Below are positions 41,072 to 49,361 of a DNA stretch of 64,000 nt, one piece after another. The notes under the pieces were generated by a model that ran no database searches, was not told where the DNA came from, and saw only the letters and a program-made list of their open reading frames with translations. How positions within the stretch are numbered: the stretch's first letter is position 1; each line of letters opens with the position of its first letter. The stretch comes from Colwellia sp. RSH04 (GTDB taxonomy: Bacteria; Pseudomonadota; Gammaproteobacteria; Enterobacterales; Alteromonadaceae): NCBI RefSeq assembly GCF_003545765.1, contig NZ_QXIO01000005.1, positions 186,001 to 250,000 of the forward strand, read 5' to 3'. A program made the translations under genes and the position numbers.

Positions 41072-41349
41072 TTTTTTTATTCTATTGATAAATATTAGTC
41101 TACTAACACTACTAGTATTTTATGGGTAAAATATTTTATTTAAGGTAAGATAGTTTACAAATAAATTAGAATAAGCAAACGGATTGTGCATACACTGCTA
41201 ACTTGACTCGGCAATCGAGATCTTGAAAACATGTTGCAGGAACAAAACGCTGCCATTGTTACGCTTACTACACAAACAACAGCCCCTATTGATTAAATTG
41301 TCATGCTTGCAAATAAAGATGAAAACAAGTGAGGTAAGTTTAACGTTTT
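41072..41349 (+). other. Non-coding gap in the island, with a possible decayed ORF end
   Basis: No intact gene. One frame reads LGNRDLENMLQEQNAAIV and ends TTQTTAPID at a stop (41207-41296), which resembles the tail of a protein without its body. It could be a deletion remnant. The promoter for the 41350-46413 gene run should also lie here. Confidence 0.35.
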
Positions 41350-41709
41350 ATGAAAAAGCGTATGACTATGATTAATAGACCAGCTCAAGATATTCAAGTT
41401 TATCGCACTCATATCAATAGCCCTATTGACCGCAAACTTTTTCTAGGCTTACAAGAAGCTGATGCTTATAATTTAGGTAATGAAGAACGTGTAAAAGATG
41501 AAGTTGATTTTCTATATGTGCTTAAAGAACGCAGAACCATGATCTACACTTACCTTGCACTGAGTCGCAAAGGGCAAGGACCAAAAGATGAAGACCGCCA
41601 ACTTATTCTACAAACACTATTCAGACCAAGTACAACCGATATGCTTAAAAATGACCAAGGTCCAACCCAACTAGTCGATATGATCAATCGATTTTCACCA
41701 AAGAGCTAG
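41350..41709 (+). CDS. Small hypothetical protein of the mcrBC operon
   Basis: 119 aa, not recognised. Basic N-terminus (MKKRMTMINRPAQ), then mostly helical sequence (DRKLFLGLQEADAYNLGNEERVKDEVDFLYVLKERRTMIYTYLALSR). No signal peptide. It ends 11 bp before the M15-like gene, which has AGAGGAAC upstream, so the run 41350-46413 is one probable operon. Confidence 0.75.
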   Translation: MKKRMTMINRPAQDIQVYRTHINSPIDRKLFLGLQEADAYNLGNEERVKDEVDFLYVLKERRTMIYTYLALSRKGQGPKDEDRQLILQTLFRPSTTDMLKNDQGPTQLVDMINRFSPKS

Positions 41710-41720
41710 AGGAACAAAGA

Positions 41721-42368
41721 ATGTCTAAACATCAAGTGGTAAAATTAGATGAACTAGTGCGTACTCGTTTATCAAAACACTTTTTCTTACGCGACTTTCT
41801 CTTTTCAGAAACAGCTTCGGTTCATGGTATTAATAACATCCCTGTTGATATTGAATTGACAGTAGCAGCAGGTACTCAGTTGTGTGAACAAGTGCTTGAG
41901 CCTATTCAAGACACATGGGGGCGTATTCATATTCGTTCTGCTTTTCGTAGCTGTGAAGTAAACCAACTTGGTAATGAGTTGGGCGCTAATTGCGCTAGCA
42001 ATGAAAAAAATTACGCAGGTCATATTTGGGATAGACGCGATGATAAAGGTTTTATGGGTGCTACCGCTTGCATCGTTATTCCTTGCTATTTGGATTACTT
42101 TGAAAAAACAGGCGATTGGACCTCATTGGCATGGTGGATCCACGCCCATATTCCAGCCTATAAGCATATGTACTTTTTCCCAAGTTTATGTGCCTTCAAT
42201 ATTTCATGGTACGAAGATGAAAGCGCTCCTAAAAGCATTAGTTCGTATATTACCGATCCAAATACGGGTCATAAAAAGCGCATTTTAACCGCAGGCGTTG
42301 AAAGTGAGTATTATCGAGATATTCCACTTTTTGAACGTTATGCAGCATGTAAAAAGTTTATAAAATAA
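41721..42368 (+). CDS. Possible peptidase M15-like protein of the mcrBC operon
   Basis: 215 aa, no signal peptide. HFFLRDFLFSETA, then IRSAFRSCEVNQLG and GHIWDRRDDKGFMGATACIVIP recall the M15 (D-Ala-D-Ala carboxypeptidase-like) pattern of S-x-x-R-S...N...H-x-x-x-x-x-D/G-x-A. The position where a second Zn-binding His is expected (FNISWYEDE) has Tyr, so catalysis is doubtful. It is 13 bp before mcrB. A cytoplasmic M15-like protein in a restriction operon is unusual; the assignment is tentative. Confidence 0.6.
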   Translation: MSKHQVVKLDELVRTRLSKHFFLRDFLFSETASVHGINNIPVDIELTVAAGTQLCEQVLEPIQDTWGRIHIRSAFRSCEVNQLGNELGANCASNEKNYAGHIWDRRDDKGFMGATACIVIPCYLDYFEKTGDWTSLAWWIHAHIPAYKHMYFFPSLCAFNISWYEDESAPKSISSYITDPNTGHKKRILTAGVESEYYRDIPLFERYAACKKFIK

Positions 42369-42381
42369 TGGAGTATTAATA

Positions 42382-44169
42382 GTGGCAAATGACAACACCA
42401 AGTACTTATTTAATGGTAATAGTTATGGTAAAGGCCGTTTAGTGCATGCTGTAGTAAAACAGTTTATTGAAAAAGAACAGCCAACAATAGAGCAACTGAA
42501 AACAGCCTTTCCGAAAAGCTTACAGGGTAGTATTGGCGTTTTTCATACACAACACGAATATGACAAAAGAAAGCAATCTTCAAATGACAACAAAGAGCGC
42601 TTTTTTATCAAAGTAGCTGACTTGCTTACCGTTGGAGGTGAAGGAATAGTCGTTTGTATCGAGTGGGGAAAAGGTAACATTGAATTGTTTGTTGAGCATG
42701 CACTCAAACTAGGCTTCGACATTAAGGTAGAACCCCCAGTACTCTGTGATGAAGAAATTATTAAACAGTTTCTCCATAAACCTGCATTTAAAAAAAATTA
42801 TCAAGCTTGGTCAGATGATGTATTAAAAGCATTTTGTGACTTCATGCGTTATACCCACCAATCGGGTTTAGATATTTATACCAATAACATGAAAACAGGC
42901 GACTCCATCCGCATTGGGCGCAAAGGAAATACTCATCAAATCGCCAAAGAAGTATTTACCACTATTGAACCATGCAAAAATAAAGTGAATTACGCTCAGC
43001 GTTATAGGCACAGAGATGATTATCTAATCTATGAACTAGATAATGACGTACTTACTGAATTAAAAGCGGTAGGCGATATGGCAGCGTTTAACCAAGAACA
43101 CCCCATAACAAGAACTCCTTATTGGCCTAGTGATTACTCAGAGCCAGCCTTATCAGATGTTGAAGCTAATATTTGGAAAGTATCCCTGAGTCCTTCAACC
43201 TTTACCAAAGAAGAGCTAGTTTGGCTTGAGCAAAATCAAGTGGTAACTGTTCATAAAAATACAGGTAATGGTAGCGCGAATAATTTTCGCGATATCAAAA
43301 TTGGCGATATTGTATCTATTGGACATGGAAATACTGTATTTAGACTGGTTAAAGTTATATCTGATATTACCTATGAGGGAGACTCTCCGTTTAATGACGA
43401 ATGGTTAATGCGAAAGTATGAGTTAATTAAAGGCTTAGAGAAACCAGTGAAATATAAGGGTGAAAATAAGCGCTGGTCACCAAGATACCCTGGGACATCG
43501 TGGCAAGTTCCAAAAAAAGAATTTAGGATGTTTGAAAGGGAAATACTTAAGCCTTATTACCAACTGACCCTTGAAGAGCTTGGCTTGGATACAAACCAAC
43601 TTAACAAACCTGAAGCAGAGAACCAAACGGTGCAAGCCATGAATAATACATCACTTAATCAAATACTATATGGTCCACCAGGCACTGGTAAAACCTACCA
43701 CTCAATTCAAGCTGCGGTGAAAGCGGCAGAGCCAGAGGTATATTGCGAACTTGGTATAAACGAAGAGTTAGGCACTTCACAAGAACAACGCGAGGTGCTA
43801 ACTCAGCTTTATAAAGATTTATTTGATGCTGGACGCATTAGGTTTGTCACTTTTCATCAGAGCTATGGATACGAGGAGTTTGTTGAGGGGTTAAGCGCTA
43901 AAACTGAAGGTGACCAATTAAGCTATTTTGAAAAAGATGGTGTTTTCAAAAGTATTTGTGATGACGCTAAAGCATTTCGTGTAGCAAAAGTTGGGCAGAT
44001 ATCAGATAGCTTTGATGAGCGTTTGCAAGTGTTTGCTGAACACTTAGCTGAGTCTGAAACAGGTGTTCAAATTGAAACGCTTAGTAAAAAACTTATTTTA
44101 CCATTACAGATGTTACTAATAACACTATTCGGTTTGATAAGAGCAAAGGTAACTCAGTTCACACTTTGA
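42382..44169 (+). CDS. mcrB: McrB N-terminal part (frameshifted): DNA-recognition region and Walker A
   Basis: 595 aa from a GTG start. The N-terminal 130 residues are unrecognised. A middle segment (about 270-390: WKVSLSPSTFTKEELVWLEQ ... IKIGDIVSIGHG) looks like an EVE/PUA-type modified-base reader. The AAA+ domain begins with Walker A GPPGTGKT (residues 431-438) and FVTFHQSYGYEEFVEGL. After residue 569 the sequence stops matching McrB; the -1 frame continues it without interruption into the next ORF. Thus the ATPase is split by a one-base loss in an A6 tract (44086-44091). The last 26 residues here are out-of-frame. Confidence 0.85.
   Translation: MANDNTKYLFNGNSYGKGRLVHAVVKQFIEKEQPTIEQLKTAFPKSLQGSIGVFHTQHEYDKRKQSSNDNKERFFIKVADLLTVGGEGIVVCIEWGKGNIELFVEHALKLGFDIKVEPPVLCDEEIIKQFLHKPAFKKNYQAWSDDVLKAFCDFMRYTHQSGLDIYTNNMKTGDSIRIGRKGNTHQIAKEVFTTIEPCKNKVNYAQRYRHRDDYLIYELDNDVLTELKAVGDMAAFNQEHPITRTPYWPSDYSEPALSDVEANIWKVSLSPSTFTKEELVWLEQNQVVTVHKNTGNGSANNFRDIKIGDIVSIGHGNTVFRLVKVISDITYEGDSPFNDEWLMRKYELIKGLEKPVKYKGENKRWSPRYPGTSWQVPKKEFRMFEREILKPYYQLTLEELGLDTNQLNKPEAENQTVQAMNNTSLNQILYGPPGTGKTYHSIQAAVKAAEPEVYCELGINEELGTSQEQREVLTQLYKDLFDAGRIRFVTFHQSYGYEEFVEGLSAKTEGDQLSYFEKDGVFKSICDDAKAFRVAKVGQISDSFDERLQVFAEHLAESETGVQIETLSKKLILPLQMLLITLFGLIRAKVTQFTL
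44086..44091 (+). other. Frameshift site in mcrB (A6 tract)
   Basis: Codons read AGT AAA AAA CTT. One extra A, or a -1 slip, would give SKKTYFTITDV and continue in frame through RFDKSKGNSVHTLSVK into the downstream half. This pinpoints the lesion to the homopolymer. Confidence 0.8.
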
Positions 44170-45056
44170 GTGTAAAAACCTTAAAAGCTGTATATAACCA
44201 AGAGAAAGAAATTAAAGGTGGCTTGCAACCATACTACGGTGCGTTGATTGAACATTTAAGTCATACACAAATAACCCAAACAGAAAATCAGATAGAACGA
44301 AAAAACTTTGTATTGGTTATCGATGAAATTAACCGAGGTAATATTTCTAAAGTTTTTGGTGAGTTAATTACGTTAATTGAACCGTCTAAACGTTTAGGTC
44401 AAAAAGAAAGCCTTGAAGTTGTTCTACCTTACTCAGGTGAAAAATTTTCTGTTCCCGACAACCTCTATATTATCGGCACCATGAATACGGCTGATAGGTC
44501 GCTTGCTTTAATGGATACTGCGCTTCGCCGCCGCTTTGATTTTGTTGAAATGATGCCGGATTACAAAGTACTGCATAATGAAGAAAATCAGCCGTACAAA
44601 ATTGAAATTGAAGGTTACGAAATTGACTTGGTGCTTCTATTGAAAACACTTAATAAGCGTATTTTAGCTTTATATGACCGAGAACATGAGCTTGGCCATG
44701 CCTTCTTAATAGCTGTTGTAAAAGAAATAATAGCTGATAGGCATGAAGCAGCACTATACGAACTGGCTAATTGCTTTCAAAATAAAATTATTCCTTTGTT
44801 GGCTGAGTACTTTTTTGAAGATTGGCAAAAGATACGTTTAGTACTTGGTGATAATCAGAAACCCAAAGCCTACCAACTTATTAAACAGTCAGATATAGAT
44901 TATGAAGTGCTATTTGGTGATAGCGATGAAGTGACTGACTTTGCTGATGATGCGCAGGACTTTACGCTAATAGATAATAACTCAAAGCTTTGGAAGCAGG
45001 CTCTTACCTATATAGGCATGTATAAAGCAAGTCAATTACCTAAGGATGAGGACTAA
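44166..45056 (+). CDS. mcrB: McrB C-terminal part (frameshifted): Walker B and sensor region
   Basis: 296 aa nominally starting at a TTG that overlaps the stop of the previous ORF by 4 bp. It carries the remainder of the McrB AAA+ module: Walker B FVLVIDEINRGNISKVFGEL and the McrB signature IGTMNTADRSLALMDTALRRRFDF. Upstream in the same frame, coding sequence matching McrB continues back to about 44092, so the apparent start is an artefact of the frameshift. On its own it lacks Walker A and cannot bind nucleotide normally. mcrC follows after 10 bp. Confidence 0.85.
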   Translation: MSVKTLKAVYNQEKEIKGGLQPYYGALIEHLSHTQITQTENQIERKNFVLVIDEINRGNISKVFGELITLIEPSKRLGQKESLEVVLPYSGEKFSVPDNLYIIGTMNTADRSLALMDTALRRRFDFVEMMPDYKVLHNEENQPYKIEIEGYEIDLVLLLKTLNKRILALYDREHELGHAFLIAVVKEIIADRHEAALYELANCFQNKIIPLLAEYFFEDWQKIRLVLGDNQKPKAYQLIKQSDIDYEVLFGDSDEVTDFADDAQDFTLIDNNSKLWKQALTYIGMYKASQLPKDED

Positions 45057-45066
45057 TTGACGCAAC

Positions 45067-46413
45067 ATGATTAAGGGATTAAAACGTTTAAAGACGACTA
45101 ACGTAACAGTATTTGAATATGGACTGTTAAGCTCTAGCGCTAAGGCAGTTAAAAAAGATCATGTAGAAGCAATTACGCATGACGCTTTTGAGTATTTAAA
45201 AAAGTGTTGTTTATGCGACGAATCAGAGTCACGTTTTTTAAAACTAAAAATTGCACACGGCATGGAAGTGCTACAAGTTCAAAATTATGCTGGTGTTTTT
45301 TTATGCCCAGATGGTACTCAAATTGAAGTGCTGCCTAAAGTAGCAAAAGTTAACAATCAAGAAAGCGCAGCCAAGGAAGCTCAACAGTCTCTATTGATGA
45401 TGCTTAAGTCACTCAAACAGTTTCGCCATATTGAAACTGAAGTCGCGAGTATTCAAAAGCAGAAAATGCCCTTGATGGAGATTTTTATTTCTCAGTTTTT
45501 AAATTCAGTGAATGGCCTCATTAAGAAAGGAATCAGAAGTGACTATGTTCGAGAACAAAGCAATAACACCTTTTTAAAAGGTAAGTTGCTTCATACCCAA
45601 CAACTAAAACACAACTTTATTAATCGTCACAAGTTCTATGTAGAGTATGACGCTTATTTAGTGGATAGAGCGGAAAACCGACTCATTCATTCAGCTCTTA
45701 AGTCAGTCGCCTCATATACTAGTGTTAACAAGAGTAAAAAGCTATCTCAGGAACTGCTTTTTGCTTTTGAAGAAGTGCCTCTAAGTACAAACTACAAGAA
45801 TGATTTTTCTAGTGTAAAAGTTCAGAGGGGCATGCAACATTATGAAGTGCCGTTAAGTTGGGCAAGGCTTGTATTGGAGGGCTATTCACCTCAGTCAATG
45901 CTAGGTGAGAATAATGCTTATTCGTTGTTATTTCCGATGGAGGCCGTGTTTGAAAGCTTTGTTGCTAAGTACTTAAAGAAACATCTGCCACCGTCATTGA
46001 AGGTATTATCTCAAGTTCAGTCTAAATCGTTAGTAAGTTATGGCGATAAAAACTATTTTCGTTTGAAGCCTGACCTTTATGTAACAGAGCTAAAAGTTGC
46101 GCACACTGTTTTAGATACCAAGTGGAAGTTAATAGACCAGAACAAATCAGCAGGAAAAGATAAGTTCGGCTTATCGCAAAGCGACTTTTATCAAATGCTT
46201 GGCTATGGACACAAATATCTTGAGTCTACAGGTAGCTTAGTACTGATATACCCTAAAACCGAAAGTTTTGATAAACCATTTGAGCATAGCTTTAATTATG
46301 ATGACGACAGTAAATTAAAACTTTGGGTCGTGCCTTTTGATGTAAGCCCTAATAGAAATGATAATAACGGTGAACGAATCGATTTAGCCTTTATTGGTAT
46401 TAATAAAGGCTAG
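45067..46413 (+). CDS. mcrC: McrC, nuclease subunit of type IV McrBC restriction system
   Basis: 448 aa. An N-terminal McrB-interaction region is followed by a C-terminal PD-(D/E)XK nuclease: KPDLYV at about residue 336 and DTKWK at about residue 350, then a YQMLGYGHKY helix. McrBC cleaves DNA carrying methylated or otherwise modified cytosines. The gene itself is intact, but activity depends on McrB, which is frameshifted here. Confidence 0.92.
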   Translation: MIKGLKRLKTTNVTVFEYGLLSSSAKAVKKDHVEAITHDAFEYLKKCCLCDESESRFLKLKIAHGMEVLQVQNYAGVFLCPDGTQIEVLPKVAKVNNQESAAKEAQQSLLMMLKSLKQFRHIETEVASIQKQKMPLMEIFISQFLNSVNGLIKKGIRSDYVREQSNNTFLKGKLLHTQQLKHNFINRHKFYVEYDAYLVDRAENRLIHSALKSVASYTSVNKSKKLSQELLFAFEEVPLSTNYKNDFSSVKVQRGMQHYEVPLSWARLVLEGYSPQSMLGENNAYSLLFPMEAVFESFVAKYLKKHLPPSLKVLSQVQSKSLVSYGDKNYFRLKPDLYVTELKVAHTVLDTKWKLIDQNKSAGKDKFGLSQSDFYQMLGYGHKYLESTGSLVLIYPKTESFDKPFEHSFNYDDDSKLKLWVVPFDVSPNRNDNNGERIDLAFIGINKG

Positions 46414-46620
46414 AGAATTATTTGTAATAATATGCATAGCTAAGGTGATTTAAATTGAATAAAGATATAAATTTTTATCTTCAGGCATTTTCTTGTGTTC
46501 TAGTTTATTGATCTTAAGATTATTTTCTTTTTTTTTTAATGGTATAACTAATGCTATCAGTTAAGTTAGTTTCATATAGATAAGTGTCTTTTGACGAAAT
46601 GAAGGGGTAATTATTTTGAT

Positions 46621-46648
46621 GAACAATGAACAATGAACAATGAACAAT
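46621..46648. repeat. Heptanucleotide tandem repeat (4 copies of GAACAAT)
   Basis: Four exact copies of GAACAAT, flanked by partial units, 47 bp upstream of the start at 46695. Seven-base units outside a gene can vary in copy number and change promoter spacing. Confidence 0.9.
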
Positions 46649-46694
46649 GAAAATTTAAAAATATCAAATTTCGTAGATAGAGGGAGAAGTAAGG

Positions 46695-48110
46695 ATGAGT
46701 TATATTGAATCTGCCGTTCGAGGTTCAAAAAGGATTGAAGCAATTCTTCGTGATGGGTTTGATGCTAAAGGGAAAGGGTTGCATGAATACTTAAGTGATG
46801 TTGAGCATCGTATTCCAATAGATATTGTTCGTAAAGCAAGGTTTATAGCGTCAGTACGTAATAAAGTAGTTCACCAAGATGAAGAAATCTTCGATATTGA
46901 CGAGTTTAATCAGTCAGTAGAAATTGTGGTTACAAACCTAAGAAGTTTGCTGGCGCAAGAAAGAGTTGAAAAAGAAAAGCAACAACAAATTAAATTAGCG
47001 ACGCACCCTCATTTATCATCTGCGCCAAGTGGTAGTTATAATGGTTGGAAAGATGCTGCTTTAGCTATGGTTTTAGTTATTGCGGGGCTAATTATAGCTG
47101 TAGTTAATTTACAAAACAAAAACAAAGAAAACTTTAAAAGTTACTTTATAAAAAAAGAGGAACTAAAATGGAATTCAGGCAAAGAAGCTGAAAAACGTAA
47201 TGAACTGGAAATGAAATTATCCGCTCAAACAATAGAGCTAGCTTCTTTGAGGAAACAATTAACAGAAGCTAATTCAGAATTAGAAACTATAGAGGTGGTA
47301 TTGTTGAAGCAAGCACAGCAACGATTAAACTTACTGGGCTATAATACGGGTACCCCTGATGGAGTGATAGGGCCTTCAACATTATCCGCAATACGTGAAT
47401 TTAAAAGTAAAAATGGCTTAACTAAAAGTGAAAAATTAACTATTTCTGATTACTCATTTTTGATGTCGGATAAAGCTCAAGCGAGTTCACATGAGTCTTT
47501 GCTAGAACAAGCACGTAATTCAGAGCATGAATATAAACAAGCTCGTCGAGATATATCGATGAATCTTGTAGATGTTTTAAAAAAACATACGAAAATTGAG
47601 CTTGGTAAACCTGACGTATCTACCGAGGTTGATGGTAGTTATAGTGTCAGAGTTCCTGTATCGTGGGAAATTCCTGAACAGAAAGTTCTGTCAATTCTTA
47701 ATAAATATTTCAATTCTTATAAAGGACAGCCTTTGTCCCTTACATCAGAGTTTACGAGCTCTAATAGTAACCGTATTAAGATAAATGAGCGCGATGTAAA
47801 GTCATCCAGTTCAAAAAAAACATTTAGCAGTAGGTTATTTAAAGATCTTCAAAAGTTTGAGGTGAATATAGAAGTGTCTCTAGGGGGAAAAATTTCTCGG
47901 TTAGTGATCGCGGGAAATGTTTCTTGCCATGTTAGTTGCAATCATACAAAGAACAAAGGGGATTCATGGCTTATTCAGGTGAATGGAAAGCCTGGTGAAA
48001 ATACTATTAGTATTAACCAAGAAACTCCTGTTGTTATAAAAGGGCTAACAAAAACTGAGCTTTTAAGTGGAGGTTTGCCTGTTGCTCATATTCGCAAGCA
48101 AACTATTTAA
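46695..48110 (+). CDS. DUF4145-like / transmembrane / peptidoglycan-binding fusion protein
   Basis: 471 aa. N-terminal 95 residues (SKRIEAILRDGFDAKGKGLHEYLSDVEHRIP ... IASVRNKVVHQDE) resemble DUF4145-type domains. A membrane segment (ALAMVLVIAGLIIAVVNLQ, about 121-139) and a coiled coil (about 155-200) follow. A peptidoglycan_binding_1 domain (AQQRLNLLGYNTGTPDGVIGPSTLSAIREF, about 205-240) precedes an unrecognised C-terminal 200 residues with two close Cys (VSCHVSCNH). Topology predicts a cytoplasmic N-domain and periplasmic wall-binding part. Last gene of the island; GAAGTAAGG precedes the ATG. Confidence 0.8.
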   Translation: MSYIESAVRGSKRIEAILRDGFDAKGKGLHEYLSDVEHRIPIDIVRKARFIASVRNKVVHQDEEIFDIDEFNQSVEIVVTNLRSLLAQERVEKEKQQQIKLATHPHLSSAPSGSYNGWKDAALAMVLVIAGLIIAVVNLQNKNKENFKSYFIKKEELKWNSGKEAEKRNELEMKLSAQTIELASLRKQLTEANSELETIEVVLLKQAQQRLNLLGYNTGTPDGVIGPSTLSAIREFKSKNGLTKSEKLTISDYSFLMSDKAQASSHESLLEQARNSEHEYKQARRDISMNLVDVLKKHTKIELGKPDVSTEVDGSYSVRVPVSWEIPEQKVLSILNKYFNSYKGQPLSLTSEFTSSNSNRIKINERDVKSSSSKKTFSSRLFKDLQKFEVNIEVSLGGKISRLVIAGNVSCHVSCNHTKNKGDSWLIQVNGKPGENTISINQETPVVIKGLTKTELLSGGLPVAHIRKQTI

Positions 48111-48317
48111 TTTATTGTTTTGAATATTGAAAAGTACTTCCTAATTTCAGAGAAAGCATTGTTTAGGAAATAGATATTTAGCGAAGATCACTATTAACTA
48201 AATTTAAGCAGACGATATTTCTATATGAGTTTTTATTTATGTAACACCAAGTGTAACACTTTGGGTTTTCTGTTTAATTAAATTTACTTTAAAACAGTCG
48301 GTTACTGATTTTGATTG

Positions 48318-48338
48318 AGTCCCCCCATCGCACCACTA
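48318..48338 (+). repeat. Right att-like repeat (degenerate tRNA-Leu 3' end)
   Basis: GAGTCCCCCCATC-GCACCACTA copies the tRNA-Leu 3' end AAGTCCCACCATCCGCACCACTA with one A-to-C change, one deletion and a changed first base, in the same orientation about 8.2 kb downstream. This is the usual signature of a tRNA-integrated element boundary, now eroded. Confidence 0.6.
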
Positions 48339-48359
48339 AACTTAGACAAAAGAATTACT

Positions 48360-48391
48360 AAAGGCCCGTTTCGTAAAGAAACGGGCCTTTT
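48360..48391. terminator. Terminator at the island's right edge
   Basis: AAAGGCCCGTTTC / GAAACGGGCCTTT, 13-bp perfect stem, loop GTAAA, then T residues. Before integration it probably lay behind tRNA-Leu; it can also terminate the convergent gene at 48458. Confidence 0.85.
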
Positions 48392-48457
48392 CGTTTAACT
48401 CATTGGATGTTTTATTCTGACTTAATAACTCATTCTTGTGTTTGTAGTGTGTGATGA

Positions 48458-49141
48458 TTAATTTTGAACGTTATTCTTTAATAAGAAAAAGCCCATACAA
48501 ATAAACCATATGATCTGACACAGACCAAAGGCTTCTTTAATACCAGGAATAGTCTGCATAAGAGTGCATATACCAAGCAAACCAACCAATAGACCGAAGA
48601 AACTAAGAGGTTTCGCTATTTGTAATGTTTTTAACCCATATAAGCTCAGAATGAATACCCACATACCGCCAACAAATTCGATTCCCCCACCTAAACTGTC
48701 AACTACTGTGCTGTAAGCAACAAATAACATCTCGGCATGCGGACTCCCTTGTAAAAACAATTTCACCATTGTATTCATGCCAACTAACGCTATCATGCCT
48801 GAGCACATCATTAACACCACCCAAATCAAGCCAAAAGCGCTTGCAACGTTAAGTAAGTGGTGAGACTCTGCTTTTAAACGGCTATGAGTCGCTTGAACTG
48901 ATACTAACAGTAAGCTCCCAAATAATAGGTAGCCAATAATGTAACCGAGCGACAACAAGGACTGTTGTGAGACTATATAGGAAACTTTATCGACGACATG
49001 ATCAGACTGAGGGAATGTAAGAAAGATGCCAAAAACTAAGAACATACCGATGTAGCAAAGTGGCATAGAGAAATAGGTTACAGCCCCCCATCGCATAAGT
49101 GAATAATTTGACGAATTATGGTTAGTTGTCTTTTGGTGCAT
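48458..49141 (-). CDS. Polytopic membrane protein, DUF4386-like
   Basis: 227 aa with six or more hydrophobic segments (FSMPLCYIGMFLVFGIFLTF; LLSLGYIIGYLLFGSLLLVSV; VASAFGLIWVVLMMCSGMIALVG; LSFFGLLVGLLGICTLM). SLGGGIEFVGGMWVFILSLYGL and the general layout recall the DUF4386 family; I am only moderately sure. It is divergent from an AraC-type regulator (211-bp gap), which probably controls it. Confidence 0.75.
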   Translation of the reverse strand: MHQKTTNHNSSNYSLMRWGAVTYFSMPLCYIGMFLVFGIFLTFPQSDHVVDKVSYIVSQQSLLSLGYIIGYLLFGSLLLVSVQATHSRLKAESHHLLNVASAFGLIWVVLMMCSGMIALVGMNTMVKLFLQGSPHAEMLFVAYSTVVDSLGGGIEFVGGMWVFILSLYGLKTLQIAKPLSFFGLLVGLLGICTLMQTIPGIKEAFGLCQIIWFICMGFFLLKNNVQN

Positions 49142-49361
49142 GATTATGGTTCTTCTATAATTAACAGTTCAACTTAGGCGTTATTGTAGGGTATCCGTGT
49201 CTTAATTCGTCTTTTCTATTTAACAAAGACACGTTTACGTTAAATAGTGACCCTGAATTGTTTGTTCGAGCCTAGCTTTAATAATTATAATCAATACGTG
49301 GCGAAGACAAAGTATGAAAACATTGTGCTACTATAGAACTATGTAGTTTAGAGTGTTTTTT

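Larger units (their letters stand above)
48111..48457. other. Right end of the island
   Basis: 347 bp without a gene. It contains the degenerate tRNA 3'-end copy and a terminator; the rest is AT-rich with no recognised feature. Confidence 0.6.

Noticed and set aside
41207..41296. Short ORF ending in TTQTTAPID as a gene
   Set aside because: It is under 30 codons with no ribosome site at its internal ATG; at best a decayed gene tail.
44086..44169. Programmed -1 frameshift to express full-length McrB
   Set aside because: The slip tract is A6 preceded by T, not a full X-XXY-YYZ heptamer, and no stimulatory stem or internal ribosome site was recognised. Kept only as one option in the finding.
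46561..46743. Minus-strand ORF with repeated HCSLFI units
   Set aside because: The repeats are the reverse complement of the GAACAAT heptamer tract, not protein evolution.
40148..48340. Integrase or transposase in the island
   Set aside because: No ORF carries a recombinase or transposase motif; all intact ORFs are accounted for by other proteins.
48300..48345. Second tRNA-Leu gene at the island's right end
   Set aside because: Only the 3' end resembles a tRNA; no acceptor 5' strand, D-arm or anticodon arm precedes it. Interpreted as an att remnant.
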